Part shown: positions 37,453-46,228 of the stretch, in pieces | How the letters are laid out: each line of letters opens with the position of its first letter | Position numbering within the stretch: the first letter of the stretch is position 1 | Assembly (NCBI RefSeq): GCF_004320535.1 | Contig: NZ_SIHY01000001.1 | Coordinates: 2,356,001-2,420,000, forward strand | Source of the DNA: Arthrobacter sp. S41 | Lineage (GTDB): Bacteria; Actinomycetota; Actinomycetes; Actinomycetales; Micrococcaceae | DNA length: 64,000 bases | Reading direction: 5' to 3' | Position numbers and translations under genes: made by a program | Notes under the pieces: generated by a model | The model's input: the letters and a program-made list of their open reading frames with translations, nothing else | Told to the model about the DNA's origin: nothing | Database searches by the model: none

Positions 37453-38261
37453 GCGCGACCTCCATTATTCGAGGTAATTAGTCGGAAGACGATTTTTGTC
37501 TGACCGATAGTAATGATCGAGCCATCAAAAATACGAGTTTCGGCTGAAATCTTCTTGCCGTCGACGTAGGTTCCGTTGGTGGAACCCAAATCAGTGACGA
37601 CAAAGCTAGTCTTGCCCCGGGTTTCCACGCGGATGTGCTGACGTGAAACTCCGGTGTCATCAACTGGGATGTCGGTGCTAGCCGAACGTCCCAGCACGAT
37701 GGAGTGATGGTGTAGTGCATAACGCTGGCCGGCAACCTCGAGGATTGCCTGCTTCTGCGTTGGAACTTTGGGGATCTCTTCAATCGGGCGCACGGTTGGA
37801 CGCGACTGCCCATTGGCGCTTGAAGAAGCTGAGGAAGACGGCTTGCCAATTGGCATCTTTACCGGAGCGGAAGCCGCTACATTGGAGCTGGATTCCTTGA
37901 CGGATCCGCTGATTTCCATCTCACCAGGCTTAAAATCATCTTTGGAGACAAAGTGGATCATGATGTCACCGTGAACGGTGTAGTCCTGGACGGTTGCGTG
38001 TTCCGCGGTGACCTTAGCCATCTCGTTGACTACGGCACGTCCCCAGGTTTTTGCGGTCGAGAAGTCTTTGCTGCTCAACGAAATGACAAAGTCGTTCGGA
38101 GCAAGGCTGCGTCCTTCACTGATTGGAAGGATTCCGCGGTCCATTTCGTTACGCAGGGCGCTGGTCAGTTCAACTGGCTTCAGGTCTGCGGTGCTGGTTC
38201 CACGAAAGAAGCTTGTGACGACCTTCTCTAAGCCGCGTTCGACATTGTCGAGAAAGCCCAT
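37449..38261 (-). CDS. fhaA: FHA-domain protein FhaA (DUF3662)
   Basis: A 270-residue protein with the DUF3662 domain at the N-terminus (MGFLDNVERGLEKVVTSFF to about 125), a low-complexity Ser/Pro linker, and a C-terminal FHA domain with LGRSASTDIPVDDTGVSRQH and LGSTNGTYV. FhaA binds phosphorylated partners of PknB, including the lipid II flippase MurJ in mycobacteria. I use ATG 38261, which has GAAGGGGC upstream and gives the standard N-terminus; an earlier ATG at 38321 is less likely. It is the first gene of the operon running to pknB. Confidence 0.94.
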   Translation of the reverse strand: MGFLDNVERGLEKVVTSFFRGTSTADLKPVELTSALRNEMDRGILPISEGRSLAPNDFVISLSSKDFSTAKTWGRAVVNEMAKVTAEHATVQDYTVHGDIMIHFVSKDDFKPGEMEISGSVKESSSNVAASAPVKMPIGKPSSSASSSANGQSRPTVRPIEEIPKVPTQKQAILEVAGQRYALHHHSIVLGRSASTDIPVDDTGVSRQHIRVETRGKTSFVVTDLGSTNGTYVDGKKISAETRIFDGSIITIGQTKIVFRLITSNNGGRA

Positions 38262-38542
38262 TATTCGTGCCCCTTCCTTGATGGTCCATTGCTTATCTAA
38301 GTGTCTCGCATTCAAGCTCAAAAGCAGTGAACACAGAACTTCATTATTGATCTTACTGTTTTCAGCTGTGGAAATGCCGAAAAATACGTGAGTGATAGAA
38401 GTATGGACCGCTTAATGACGTAGTAGTCAGAGGCTAGACCGTGTGTCTCTGACCACAGCCAAAGGTTTCGATTAGGCGAACACAAAATCTGTGTGTAAGC
38501 TATTTCTTGTTGCAAAAGCACGTGGCAACAAAAATTACATAT

Positions 38543-38626
<84 letters not shown>

Positions 38627-38633
38627 CATATGA

Positions 38634-38690
38634 AAATAACCTCTGACAATGAATTAAAGTTCATGTCAGGGGTTATTTTGTTTTCTACGG
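38634..38690 (+). terminator. terminator after tRNA-Leu
   Basis: AAATAACCTCTGACATGA-type arm and TGTCAGGGGTTATTT pair with an inner ATGAA/TTCAT stem, then TTGTTTTC. A strong intrinsic terminator 10 bases after the tRNA. The 280 bases that follow to the next gene show nothing I can assign. Confidence 0.8.
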
Positions 38691-38971
38691 CGGCCGCCAT
38701 CGGGCAGCCCGCGCCTGCACACGGTCTCGGTGCAACACCAGATGATGAAGCCGTAACTCGTGACTAAACGCTGGCAGCGTTGAACAAATCGGCAGCAACG
38801 TCTTTGCCCTTTACTACGCGTCCGGTCTGCGTGCTGTCCTAAATCACACTGCGCATTCACGAGAATGCCGTGACTATACCTAGTTACCGCGTGTTGAATT
38901 CGCACCTCGTTCGGCAGCGTGGATCCATTACTGCATTAGACTTCCTTTGAGAATTCGAAAGGCAGAACATT

Positions 38972-39508
38972 ATGGCGGCGTCTAAAGAACCATTTGAAGT
39001 GCACGGAACGATTGACTCCATTAATGAACATCGGATCCTGCGCTTGGACCAAGAATCGAGCGACCTGCTCTCAAGCCGCGGCCAGGTGGCGGTTGATCTG
39101 CTCGGAGAGTTTGCGGGCCGCACGATCGTTATCGACCCCGATGGGCGACGTGGCCATTGGATTGATCTCGCGAACGAACACGCGCCGGACATTGATGCTG
39201 CGCTAGGGGAGCGCGTTCACCTGGAGATGCAGCCAAGTTCGGTATGGCCTGAGACCGCAATTCCTGATGACTTGGCGCAGGCCTTGGATGAGGCTACCGA
39301 TCTGGAATCGACCTGGACTAGTTTGACTCCGATGGCCCGCTGGGAGTGGGTCCGATGGGTTGGATCCACCAAGGCTCCAACAACTCGTCAACGCCGGGTA
39401 GAAGTGAGCATTTCCAAGCTGCGCGATGGAAAGCGTCGGCCTTGCTGCTTTGACCTGTCCTCGTGCACCAATCCGGAACTGGCAAAGAGCGGCAAGCTCA
39501 TCGAATAG
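38972..39508 (+). CDS. DUF1905/YdeI-like protein
   Basis: A 178-residue protein with an N-terminal DUF1905-like beta domain (about 5-90) and a C-terminal YdeI/OmpD-associated helical domain (IPDDLAQALDEATDLESTW, TPMARWEWVRWVGSTKAPTT, RRVEVSISKLRDGKRRPCCF). The latter family has been linked to resistance to some antimicrobial peptides but its biochemical role is not known. Monocistronic; AAAGGCAG before the ATG. Confidence 0.8.
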   Translation: MAASKEPFEVHGTIDSINEHRILRLDQESSDLLSSRGQVAVDLLGEFAGRTIVIDPDGRRGHWIDLANEHAPDIDAALGERVHLEMQPSSVWPETAIPDDLAQALDEATDLESTWTSLTPMARWEWVRWVGSTKAPTTRQRRVEVSISKLRDGKRRPCCFDLSSCTNPELAKSGKLIE

Positions 39509-39519
39509 TGAGCCTTGAG

Positions 39520-40569
39520 CTAGCTTTGCTCTTCAGGTTGGGTTGATCCGCGGACAATCAGGGAACTGGGGAGCATGCTTTGCAATGGCTCGGGGCTCTG
39601 GCCGTTGATCAAACCCAGCAATTTGAGCGCGGCTTGTCGCCCACCCTCCTGCGCGTTGAGCTGCACCGAGGTAATGGCCGGATTAGATGTTGCGGAATAC
39701 GGAAGGTCATCAAAACCTGCCACCGCGAGCTGCTGAGGAATACGGATGTCTAACGCACGGGTTGCATGAAGCACGCCAAAGGCGTGATTATCGGTGGCGC
39801 AGCCCAGTGCGGTGACACCAGCTTTTTCCCATGCTTCCCAGTTCTCACTGAAGACCTGGGAGGCTGCGGTGACATCGATCTTCGAGCTGGCTACCGAGCC
39901 GGGTAAGACTTCAATGCCGTATTCAGCTGCGGCTGCCAAAAATGCTTCGCGACGTACGGAGAGGGTTTCGGTTCCGGTGCTTGCGTCCAAATAGGCGGCC
40001 TTGCGATGTCCCAGCGCGGCAAAATGAGCAACAACATCGCGGGCGCCTTGGGCCACGTCCATGTTCACCGCGGGGAATTGCTCGCTAATGCCCGGGGCGT
40101 CGAGGGCCACCATAGGTAGATTGCCGGAGATCTCATCAAGAAATTCTTGGCTAGGCGCGTGAACGAGCAAACCGGCAGGGCGCAGGCCCATGATCTTTCG
40201 GGTTTCACTGGCGCTGGGGGAGACGCCGGCATCGGTGACCGAGAGCATGAGTTGGTAGTCGTTGGCCAGTACCGAGCGAACGCCGGCAATCACCTTGGCG
40301 AAAAAGGGGTTGGAAATATCTGGGGCCACCATGATGACCAGAGAACTGACACCCTTGGCTAGTGAGCTGCCGATGCTATCAACAAAGTAGCCCAACTCGC
40401 GGATGGCTTCGCGCACACGCTGTTCATTAACAGCCGAGACCCGCCCGGCAGACTTTCCATTGGCAACCAGCGAGACCGTTGCAGTAGAAACGCCGGCATG
40501 CGATGCAACCATAGCCGCGGTGACGCGTCGCGGTTCGCGGGAATTGCCGGTCTTTTCGCCATAGGTCAT
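39520..40569 (-). CDS. LacI family transcriptional regulator
   Basis: A 349-residue repressor. The helix-turn-helix and hinge are TAAMVASHAGVSTATVSLVA followed by NGKSAGRVS, and the periplasmic-binding-protein-like effector domain runs from about 75 to the end (MVAPDISNPFFAKVIAGV). I choose ATG 40569; an upstream in-frame start at 40608 has no better site. A palindrome GTTAAGCGCTTGAC about 40 bases upstream is a likely autoregulatory operator. The neighbouring gene is a divergent nucleoside hydrolase, so a nucleoside or ribose-related effector is possible. Confidence 0.9.
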   Translation of the reverse strand: MTYGEKTGNSREPRRVTAAMVASHAGVSTATVSLVANGKSAGRVSAVNEQRVREAIRELGYFVDSIGSSLAKGVSSLVIMVAPDISNPFFAKVIAGVRSVLANDYQLMLSVTDAGVSPSASETRKIMGLRPAGLLVHAPSQEFLDEISGNLPMVALDAPGISEQFPAVNMDVAQGARDVVAHFAALGHRKAAYLDASTGTETLSVRREAFLAAAAEYGIEVLPGSVASSKIDVTAASQVFSENWEAWEKAGVTALGCATDNHAFGVLHATRALDIRIPQQLAVAGFDDLPYSATSNPAITSVQLNAQEGGRQAALKLLGLINGQSPEPLQSMLPSSLIVRGSTQPEEQS

Positions 40570-40609
40570 GGCACCATCGTAGTCGCTTAGTTCCCCGAGC
40601 ACTCCCATA

Positions 40610-40623
40610 GTTAAGCGCTTGAC
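40610..40623. promoter_or_regulatory. probable LacI-type operator
   Basis: GTTAAGCGCTTGAC is a palindrome with one mismatch around the AAGCGCTT core, typical for LacI regulators. An inverted repeat CGAGCTAA (40629-40636) and TTAGCTCG (40647-40654) with a 10-base spacer lies next to it. Both are in the gap between the divergent regulator and nucleoside hydrolase genes. Confidence 0.6.
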
Positions 40624-40746
40624 GTAAACGAGCTAACAGGAAAGAATTAGCTCGAGCGAACTTGTCTGCAACAAGTCTCCGTTCACAATCATCTCCGCAC
40701 CGCACACTGTAACCGGCCCCCTGCTGGTAGATATGAGGATGGCACC

Positions 40747-41718
40747 ATGGCTCAGGACAGCATTACGCCCCGAAAGATCATTCTGGATTGCGATCCAGGC
40801 CATGATGACGCGGTAGCCATGATCCTTGCCCACGGCAGCCCAGCCATTGACCTATTGGCAGTAACCACCGTGGCTGGAAACCAGACCCTAGATAAGGTCA
40901 CCGCCAACGCGCTGGCCGTGGGAACTATCGCAGGTATCACCGGGATTCCATTTGCCGCCGGTTGCTCCCGGCCGTTGGTGCGCGAAGTTGAAACCGCAGC
41001 CGACGTTCACGGTGACTCGGGCATGGACGGACCAGAACAGCCCGAATCCACCATCGAGTTGGACTCGCGCCATGCGGTAGATGTCATTATCGATCTGGTG
41101 ATGAGCCACGAACCTGGAGAAATCACCCTAGTGCCCACCGGCGCACTGACCAATATCGCCTTAGCTGTACGCAAAGAACCACGCATCGTTTCTCGTGTTC
41201 GCGAAGTGGTGCTGATGGGCGGCGGCTACCACACCGGTAACTGGAGTGCGGTTGCAGAATTTAACATCAAGGTTGATCCGGAAGCGGCCCACATCGTCTT
41301 TAACGAGAAATGGCCGGTAGTGATGGTGGGCTTGGACCTGACCCATCAGGCGCTGGCCACTGCCGAGGTCGTGGCGAGCATTGAAAACATCGGCACCGCC
41401 CCGGCAAAGTTTGTCCGCGAACTGATGGACTTCTTCGCTCAGGCCTACCGTGATCACCAGGGCTTCGACGCTCCGCCGGTCCACGACCCCTGCGCCGTCG
41501 CCTATGTCATTGACCCGCGGATCGTGCGGACCGTCAAGGCACCGGTGAACGTGGAACTGCGCGGAGATCTGACCTTAGGTATGACCGTTACCGACTTCCG
41601 CGCCCCAGCCGATGAGAACTGCAATACTTCGGTTGCGGTAGATCTGGACCATGACGGATTCTGGAACCTGGTCACCGACGCATTGGTGCGCATCGGCGAG
41701 GTCACACCCGGAAAGTAG
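40747..41718 (+). CDS. inosine/uridine-preferring nucleoside hydrolase
   Basis: A 323-residue hydrolase that splits nucleosides into base and ribose. The N-terminal calcium site DCDPGHDDA, the TLVPTGALTNIA block and VHDPCAVAYVIDP match family IU nucleosidases (RihA/RihB type). No signal peptide. GAGGATGG lies before the ATG. It is divergent from the LacI gene. Confidence 0.94.
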   Translation: MAQDSITPRKIILDCDPGHDDAVAMILAHGSPAIDLLAVTTVAGNQTLDKVTANALAVGTIAGITGIPFAAGCSRPLVREVETAADVHGDSGMDGPEQPESTIELDSRHAVDVIIDLVMSHEPGEITLVPTGALTNIALAVRKEPRIVSRVREVVLMGGGYHTGNWSAVAEFNIKVDPEAAHIVFNEKWPVVMVGLDLTHQALATAEVVASIENIGTAPAKFVRELMDFFAQAYRDHQGFDAPPVHDPCAVAYVIDPRIVRTVKAPVNVELRGDLTLGMTVTDFRAPADENCNTSVAVDLDHDGFWNLVTDALVRIGEVTPGK

Positions 41719-41805
41719 AACAACTTGGCTCTAATGTGGGGCAAGTCAATGCTATTTGGGGCAAGACCTGCATAAACTGGTGTCACACGAAGATCAGGAG
41801 GCGTA

Positions 41806-42504
41806 ATGGCAGGAAAAACACCACACCAGAACGTGACGTTCCCATCCTCGGGTGCGCAGGCACACGGCTACCTCGCAGTACCTGTTTCAGGCAAGGGCCC
41901 AGGGGTCATTGTCATTCAGGAATGGTGGGGACTAACGGACCACATTCGCGACGTGGCAGACCGTCTGGCAGCGCTCGGCTTTGTTGCGCTGGCACCAGAT
42001 CTTTACGGCGGATCAATCACCCATGACGGGGAAGAAGCCGGGCAAATGATGTCCGAACTTCCCGAAGACAAGGGTGCAAAGCTACTGGCCGGAGCGGTGG
42101 ATTACCTGCTGGCCAGCGAACATGTCACCAGCAAGAAGCTTGGCGCTATCGGTTTCTGCATGGGTGGCGGCTTTGTTCTGCAGCTCGCCGCGCAGCAGGG
42201 AGAAAAAATTGCGGCCGCCGTCCCGTTCTACGGGGTAGGTCAAGGTGTGCCCAACGATTTCTCCGGCGTACGCGCCGCGATCCAGGGGCACTACGCCAAC
42301 TTTGACGAAATGTACCCGCCAGAACAGGCGCGAGTTCAAGAAGAACAGATCCGTGAGCAGTCGGGCGCTCAGGTGAAGTACTTCTATTACGACGCCAAGC
42401 ATGCTTTCCACAATGACGAAAACACCGCGGGAAATTACGACCCTGAGCAGGCAGTTATAGCTTGGGAACGCGCCGTCGGCTTTTTACAGGATAAAGTGGC
42501 CTAA
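41806..42504 (+). CDS. dienelactone hydrolase family protein
   Basis: A 232-residue alpha/beta hydrolase. The N-terminal GVIVIQEWWGL carries the conserved Glu, the nucleophile Cys is in IGFCMGGGF, and the His in KHAFHND. Family members open dienelactone in chlorocatechol breakdown, but many relatives have other or unknown substrates, and no aromatic pathway genes are nearby. AGGAGGCGT before the ATG. Confidence 0.9.
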   Translation: MAGKTPHQNVTFPSSGAQAHGYLAVPVSGKGPGVIVIQEWWGLTDHIRDVADRLAALGFVALAPDLYGGSITHDGEEAGQMMSELPEDKGAKLLAGAVDYLLASEHVTSKKLGAIGFCMGGGFVLQLAAQQGEKIAAAVPFYGVGQGVPNDFSGVRAAIQGHYANFDEMYPPEQARVQEEQIREQSGAQVKYFYYDAKHAFHNDENTAGNYDPEQAVIAWERAVGFLQDKVA

Positions 42505-42561
42505 AGGCCATAAAGTGTTATCCATCACTTAACAGCATCACTCACAATAAAGGAGCACAAT

Positions 42562-42993
42562 ATGTCAGAAACCATCATCGTAGGTGTCGACGGTTCGGAA
42601 ACCGCTCAGCGCGCAGCACGTCGTGCTGCTGAATTGGCATTGAAGCTCGACGCCGAATTGGTGGTCATCACCGCCCACGCATCGGATAATACCGAAGTTG
42701 TTTCCATCGGCTCCGATACCTGGATCCTGGATGACGCAGAGCAGGCTCGCAAGCTCGCACAGCGTGTAGCTAACGACGTGAAGAACGCCGTTCCAGGCGT
42801 GAAGATCACCGCTGCTGCCGGTCACGGCAAGCCAGGCGACGTTCTGATCTCCGACGCTGAAGACCGCAAGGCTTCGATGATCGTTGTCGGTAACGTTGGC
42901 ATGAAGGGTCTGGGCCGAGTGCTTGGTTCCGTTGCTTCCTCGGTTGCTCACTCCGCACCGTGCGACGTTTTGGTTGTAAAGACCGACAAGTAA
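42562..42993 (+). CDS. universal stress protein (UspA family)
   Basis: A 143-residue single Usp domain. GVDGSETAQRAARRAA starts the fold, and the ATP-binding motif is GNVGMKGLGRVLGSVASSV near residues 112-130. AAAGGAG before the ATG. The codon choice is strongly biased, suggesting high expression. It probably binds ATP and acts in stress or energy-limited growth. Confidence 0.93.
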   Translation: MSETIIVGVDGSETAQRAARRAAELALKLDAELVVITAHASDNTEVVSIGSDTWILDDAEQARKLAQRVANDVKNAVPGVKITAAAGHGKPGDVLISDAEDRKASMIVVGNVGMKGLGRVLGSVASSVAHSAPCDVLVVKTDK

Positions 42994-43014
42994 GTCCACT
43001 TCTGGCCTACTTAT

Positions 43015-43046
43015 CAGGCGGGTACCGATTCTTCGGTGCCCGCCTG
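43015..43046 (+). terminator. terminator after the Usp gene
   Basis: CAGGCGGGTACCGA (43015-43028) pairs with TCGGTGCCCGCCTG (43033-43046) around a TTCT loop, followed by CGGTATTTAA. Confidence 0.7.
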
Positions 43047-43080
43047 CGGTATTTAACCCGCTACAGCGTAGGCTTAAGGG

Positions 43081-43827
43081 GTGCAAAAACTTCGAATCGC
43101 CTACGCCGCCGGCGTCACCCCCGGCAAATGGATGGATCGCTTCCAGGAGCGCTACCCGGACATGGAACTTAAAGCCTGGCGCCAGGACGAAGGATCGATT
43201 CTTGACCTTTTGGCCAACGACGAGGCCGACGCGGTCTTCGTGCGCTACCGCGGCGAGTCCCCAAAAGACGAAACCCGCCATGTGATCCCGCTGTATGAAG
43301 AACTCGAAGTGGTCTGTGCAGCTAAAGACCACGAGGTTGAATACTACGAGGAATCCATCCCTGCCAGTGTGGTGGAAGGCTTTGCGCAGTTAGACCTCGC
43401 AGACTACCCAGAAGCCGTGGGTGGCATCCCCACCGCCATGGAAGTAGTGGCCTCCGGCGCCCAAGTTTTGCGCGTTCCGCAGAGCATCGCGCGACTCTTT
43501 GCCCGCAAGGACGTAGTCAGCCGCTTCATCGAAGACGGTTCCCCGACCCAGGTAGGCATCGCCTGGCCATCATCGGTGGAAGACACCGTACTCTTAGAAG
43601 AATTTATTGGGATTGTCCGCGGACGCCGCGCTAACTCCTCCCGCCAAGCCTCGGTGCGCAACGAAGAACAAAAAGCCAAGCGCATTAACGACAAGGCGAA
43701 GCTGGACGCCAAGGTCAAATCCCTGGCCGCTGCCAAACGGCAAAAGGAACTGGCCAAGAAGCAGGCGCGAAGCAATGGTGGCAAGCCGGGGCGCTCAGGC
43801 GGATCCAAGGGTCGCAAAAAACGCTAG
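43081..43827 (+). CDS. LysR-substrate-binding-domain protein without DNA-binding domain
   Basis: A 248-residue protein starting at GTG. Residues 1-185 resemble the effector-binding domain of LysR regulators (KLRIAYAAGVTPGKWMDRF, LLANDEADAVFVRY, YEELEVVCAAKDHEV, VGIAWPSSVEDTVLLEEFIG). There is no helix-turn-helix and no signal peptide. The last 60 residues are a Lys/Arg/Gly-rich tail (KRQKELAKKQARSNGGKPGR), which could bind nucleic acid. Similar genes exist in Arthrobacter relatives; the function is not known. Confidence 0.78.
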   Translation: MQKLRIAYAAGVTPGKWMDRFQERYPDMELKAWRQDEGSILDLLANDEADAVFVRYRGESPKDETRHVIPLYEELEVVCAAKDHEVEYYEESIPASVVEGFAQLDLADYPEAVGGIPTAMEVVASGAQVLRVPQSIARLFARKDVVSRFIEDGSPTQVGIAWPSSVEDTVLLEEFIGIVRGRRANSSRQASVRNEEQKAKRINDKAKLDAKVKSLAAAKRQKELAKKQARSNGGKPGRSGGSKGRKKR

Positions 43828-43859
43828 GAACCTCTCGGGTGCATGGGTAGAGTGAAGTC

Positions 43860-44648
43860 ATGAAGCAATTTGATACGCTCGCGCTGTCTGCGCGTGGCCC
43901 AGCACTGATCCTGACCATCGACCAGCCCAAATCGCTGAACGCACTGGCCCAAGAGGTGGTTAATGACCTCGAAGCCTTTGTTGACTGGTTTGAAACCACC
44001 GGTTTTGAATACCGTGGTGTGATCATCACCGGAGCTGGCGAGAAGTCCTTTGTTGCCGGCGCCAATATCGTGCAGATGAATGCGATGGACGCCCAGGGCG
44101 CCTTGGCGTACGGACGCCAAATGCACGCTGTGACCGAACGTCTAGAAGCCTTGCAGGTCCCGGTGATTGCAGCGGTCAACGGCTTTGCCTTAGGCGGCGG
44201 CTGCGAGTTAGCACTGGCCTGTGACTTCATTTACGCCTCCGAGAAGGCAAGCTTTGGCCAGCCAGAGGTCACCCTAGGTTTGGTGCCCGGCTTTGGTGGA
44301 TCGGTACGCCTGCCACGTCGAGTTGGCAACGCGCTGGCCCGCGAACTAATCTTCACCGGCCGACGGATCAAGGCCGAGGAAGCGTTGCGCATCGGACTAG
44401 CTAACCGTGTTGTCCCGGCCGAGGAACTGATCGATCAGGCGGTGGCTACCATCGAGGAAATTGCCGCTGTCGCACCCACTGCCGTAGCCAATGCCAAGTC
44501 CGCGTTGGTAGCCATGGATGCACTGAACACTCATGACGCACTCGTGGTGGAAGGCGAATCCTTCCAGCGTGCCTTTGCTACCAATGACTCGGTTGAAGGC
44601 CGCTCAGCATTTGTGGAAAAGCGCTCGCCGAATTTCCCGGGCAACTAG
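43860..44648 (+). CDS. enoyl-CoA hydratase/isomerase family protein
   Basis: A 262-residue crotonase-fold enzyme. Oxyanion-hole block GAGEKSFVAGANIVQM, the CELALACDFIYA segment, and the FGQPEVTLGLVPGFGG segment with one catalytic glutamate (E of QPEV). Only one of the two Glu of classical hydratases is obvious, so dehydration, hydration or isomerisation cannot be told apart. It overlaps the region where the following hydrolase starts. Confidence 0.9.
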   Translation: MKQFDTLALSARGPALILTIDQPKSLNALAQEVVNDLEAFVDWFETTGFEYRGVIITGAGEKSFVAGANIVQMNAMDAQGALAYGRQMHAVTERLEALQVPVIAAVNGFALGGGCELALACDFIYASEKASFGQPEVTLGLVPGFGGSVRLPRRVGNALARELIFTGRRIKAEEALRIGLANRVVPAEELIDQAVATIEEIAAVAPTAVANAKSALVAMDALNTHDALVVEGESFQRAFATNDSVEGRSAFVEKRSPNFPGN

Positions 44649-44652
44649 TGTG

Positions 44653-45318
44653 ATGCACTACGGGCCGCACCCGGATCAATACTTGCAGTTTTGCCAACCA
44701 GAGCACACCACGGCCCAGGGGGCGGTGATGATCATCCATGGTGGCTATTGGCGTGAAAAGTACCGTGCAGATCTAGGACTGCCACTGGCTCAAGACTTAG
44801 CGCAGCGTGGGATCCCCGCCTATAACTTGGAGTACCGGCGTGGTCCGGGAAGTGCGGCAAAGATGTTGGCCGATGCCAGGTTGGCGCTGGGGCTGATTAA
44901 AGAGGAAGGGCCGATCACCTTGATCGGCCACTCCGCTGGAGCCCAGCTGGCTTGCGTATTGGCTGCGAGTGATCCTCGGGTGTCGCAGGTGATCAGTCAG
45001 GCAGGAGTGCTGGACCTAGAGTGGGCGCGCCGGCTAAAGCTCAGCGACGGGGCAGTGGATGAACTGTTGGCCGATGCACCTATGGCTATGTACAGTCCGG
45101 TGGAATTATGGCCAAGTACTGCCCGTGTCGTAATCTTTCATGGGCGAGACGATCAAGATGTTCCAGTGAAAATTGCTCGACTGGCTGCCGACAAAGCAGC
45201 GGCAGTGGGGCAGGAGTATCGCTTCGCACTGTTTGCCTCAGATCATTACACTTGGATTGATCCGCACAGTAGCCAATGGGCTGCCTGCGTGGCCGCCTTG
45301 TCACCCCTGCACTATTGA
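44653..45318 (+). CDS. alpha/beta hydrolase (kynurenine formamidase-like)
   Basis: A 221-residue hydrolase with the HGGYW motif and the nucleophile elbow GHSAGAQLA, with a C-terminal Asp and His (HGRDDQDVPV, SDHYTWIDP). HGGxW plus GxSxG is typical for formamidase or esterase-lipase relatives. It starts at the ATG 44653 (or GTG 44650) only 2-5 bases after the enoyl-CoA hydratase stop codon, so translation is probably coupled. Confidence 0.85.
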   Translation: MHYGPHPDQYLQFCQPEHTTAQGAVMIIHGGYWREKYRADLGLPLAQDLAQRGIPAYNLEYRRGPGSAAKMLADARLALGLIKEEGPITLIGHSAGAQLACVLAASDPRVSQVISQAGVLDLEWARRLKLSDGAVDELLADAPMAMYSPVELWPSTARVVIFHGRDDQDVPVKIARLAADKAAAVGQEYRFALFASDHYTWIDPHSSQWAACVAALSPLHY

Positions 45319-45327
45319 AGGAGCAGC

Positions 45328-46227
45328 ATGAACCCGACCGTGATCGGTGAAGCACTGGTCGACGTCTTGGCCTCCGGCATTACCCCCGCCCAAGAATTTG
45401 TGGGCGGAAGCCCACTGAACGTCGCGGTATCACTGGCTCGTTTGGGTTATCCCGGAACGCTGATCTCCCGTTGGGGTGCTGACGATAAGGGCCGCAAGAT
45501 CGAGGTCTATCTCGAAGAAAACAACGTGAAGTACATCGGTGGCGCCGATGACGAGGCCACCGTCATTGCCCACGGTATCTTGGACCCGGCCGGCGGTGCG
45601 GCGTTCGCGTTTAACGCTTACTGGCAGATGCCAACCATCGGCCCTGAGTTGCCTCAAGATGTTGAGCTGGTGCACACCGGTTCCATCGCTACCCTCTTTA
45701 GCCCAGAAGAGCTGTTGCCGTTGCTCTCGGCGGCCCGCACTCACGCGACCATCAGCTATGACCCGAACCTGCGCCCCTCGTTGGTGACCAACCATTCCCA
45801 GACCGTGGCCGAGGTGGAACGCTTTGTCGCGCAAGCAGACGTGGTGCGTGTTTCAGGCATCGATCTAAAGTGGATGTACCCGATGCGTTCGGTTAAGGAA
45901 TCTGCGCGAGCCTGGCTAGACATGGGCCCGGCCATCGTTGTGTCCACCGCAGGATCACGTGGGTCTTGGGGCATCGTCCGGGCCGGAGATGCAGAATTTA
46001 CCGCGGAACCTGTGGAAGTCACCGACACCGTGGGCGCTGGCGATACCTTCACCGCGGCGTTGCTGTGCTGGCTTGCCGAGCACGGCATGATCGGTGCATC
46101 CAACCGCGAAAAACTGGCCAAACTGCAGATCAACGAACTCTCGCAGGCCCTAGAATTTGCGGCCAAAGCATCGGCGGTCACGGTGCAACGAGCTGGCGCT
46201 AACCCGCCACGACGCGAGGAGCTCTAG
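45328..46227 (+). CDS. PfkB family carbohydrate kinase (fructokinase-like)
   Basis: A 299-residue ribokinase-fold kinase. N-terminal IGEALVDVLASG and EFVGGSPLNVAVSLARLG bind the sugar, and the C-terminal DTVGAGDTFTAALL has the catalytic Asp and anion hole. The sequence fits fructokinase best. GGAGCAGC before the ATG. The next gene follows within 2 bases. Confidence 0.9.
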   Translation: MNPTVIGEALVDVLASGITPAQEFVGGSPLNVAVSLARLGYPGTLISRWGADDKGRKIEVYLEENNVKYIGGADDEATVIAHGILDPAGGAAFAFNAYWQMPTIGPELPQDVELVHTGSIATLFSPEELLPLLSAARTHATISYDPNLRPSLVTNHSQTVAEVERFVAQADVVRVSGIDLKWMYPMRSVKESARAWLDMGPAIVVSTAGSRGSWGIVRAGDAEFTAEPVEVTDTVGAGDTFTAALLCWLAEHGMIGASNREKLAKLQINELSQALEFAAKASAVTVQRAGANPPRREEL

Positions 46228-46228
46228 G

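Noticed and set aside
37640-37660. Partial parS-like ACGTGAAAC inside fhaA
   Set aside because: Only half of the palindrome is present; the left half does not match.
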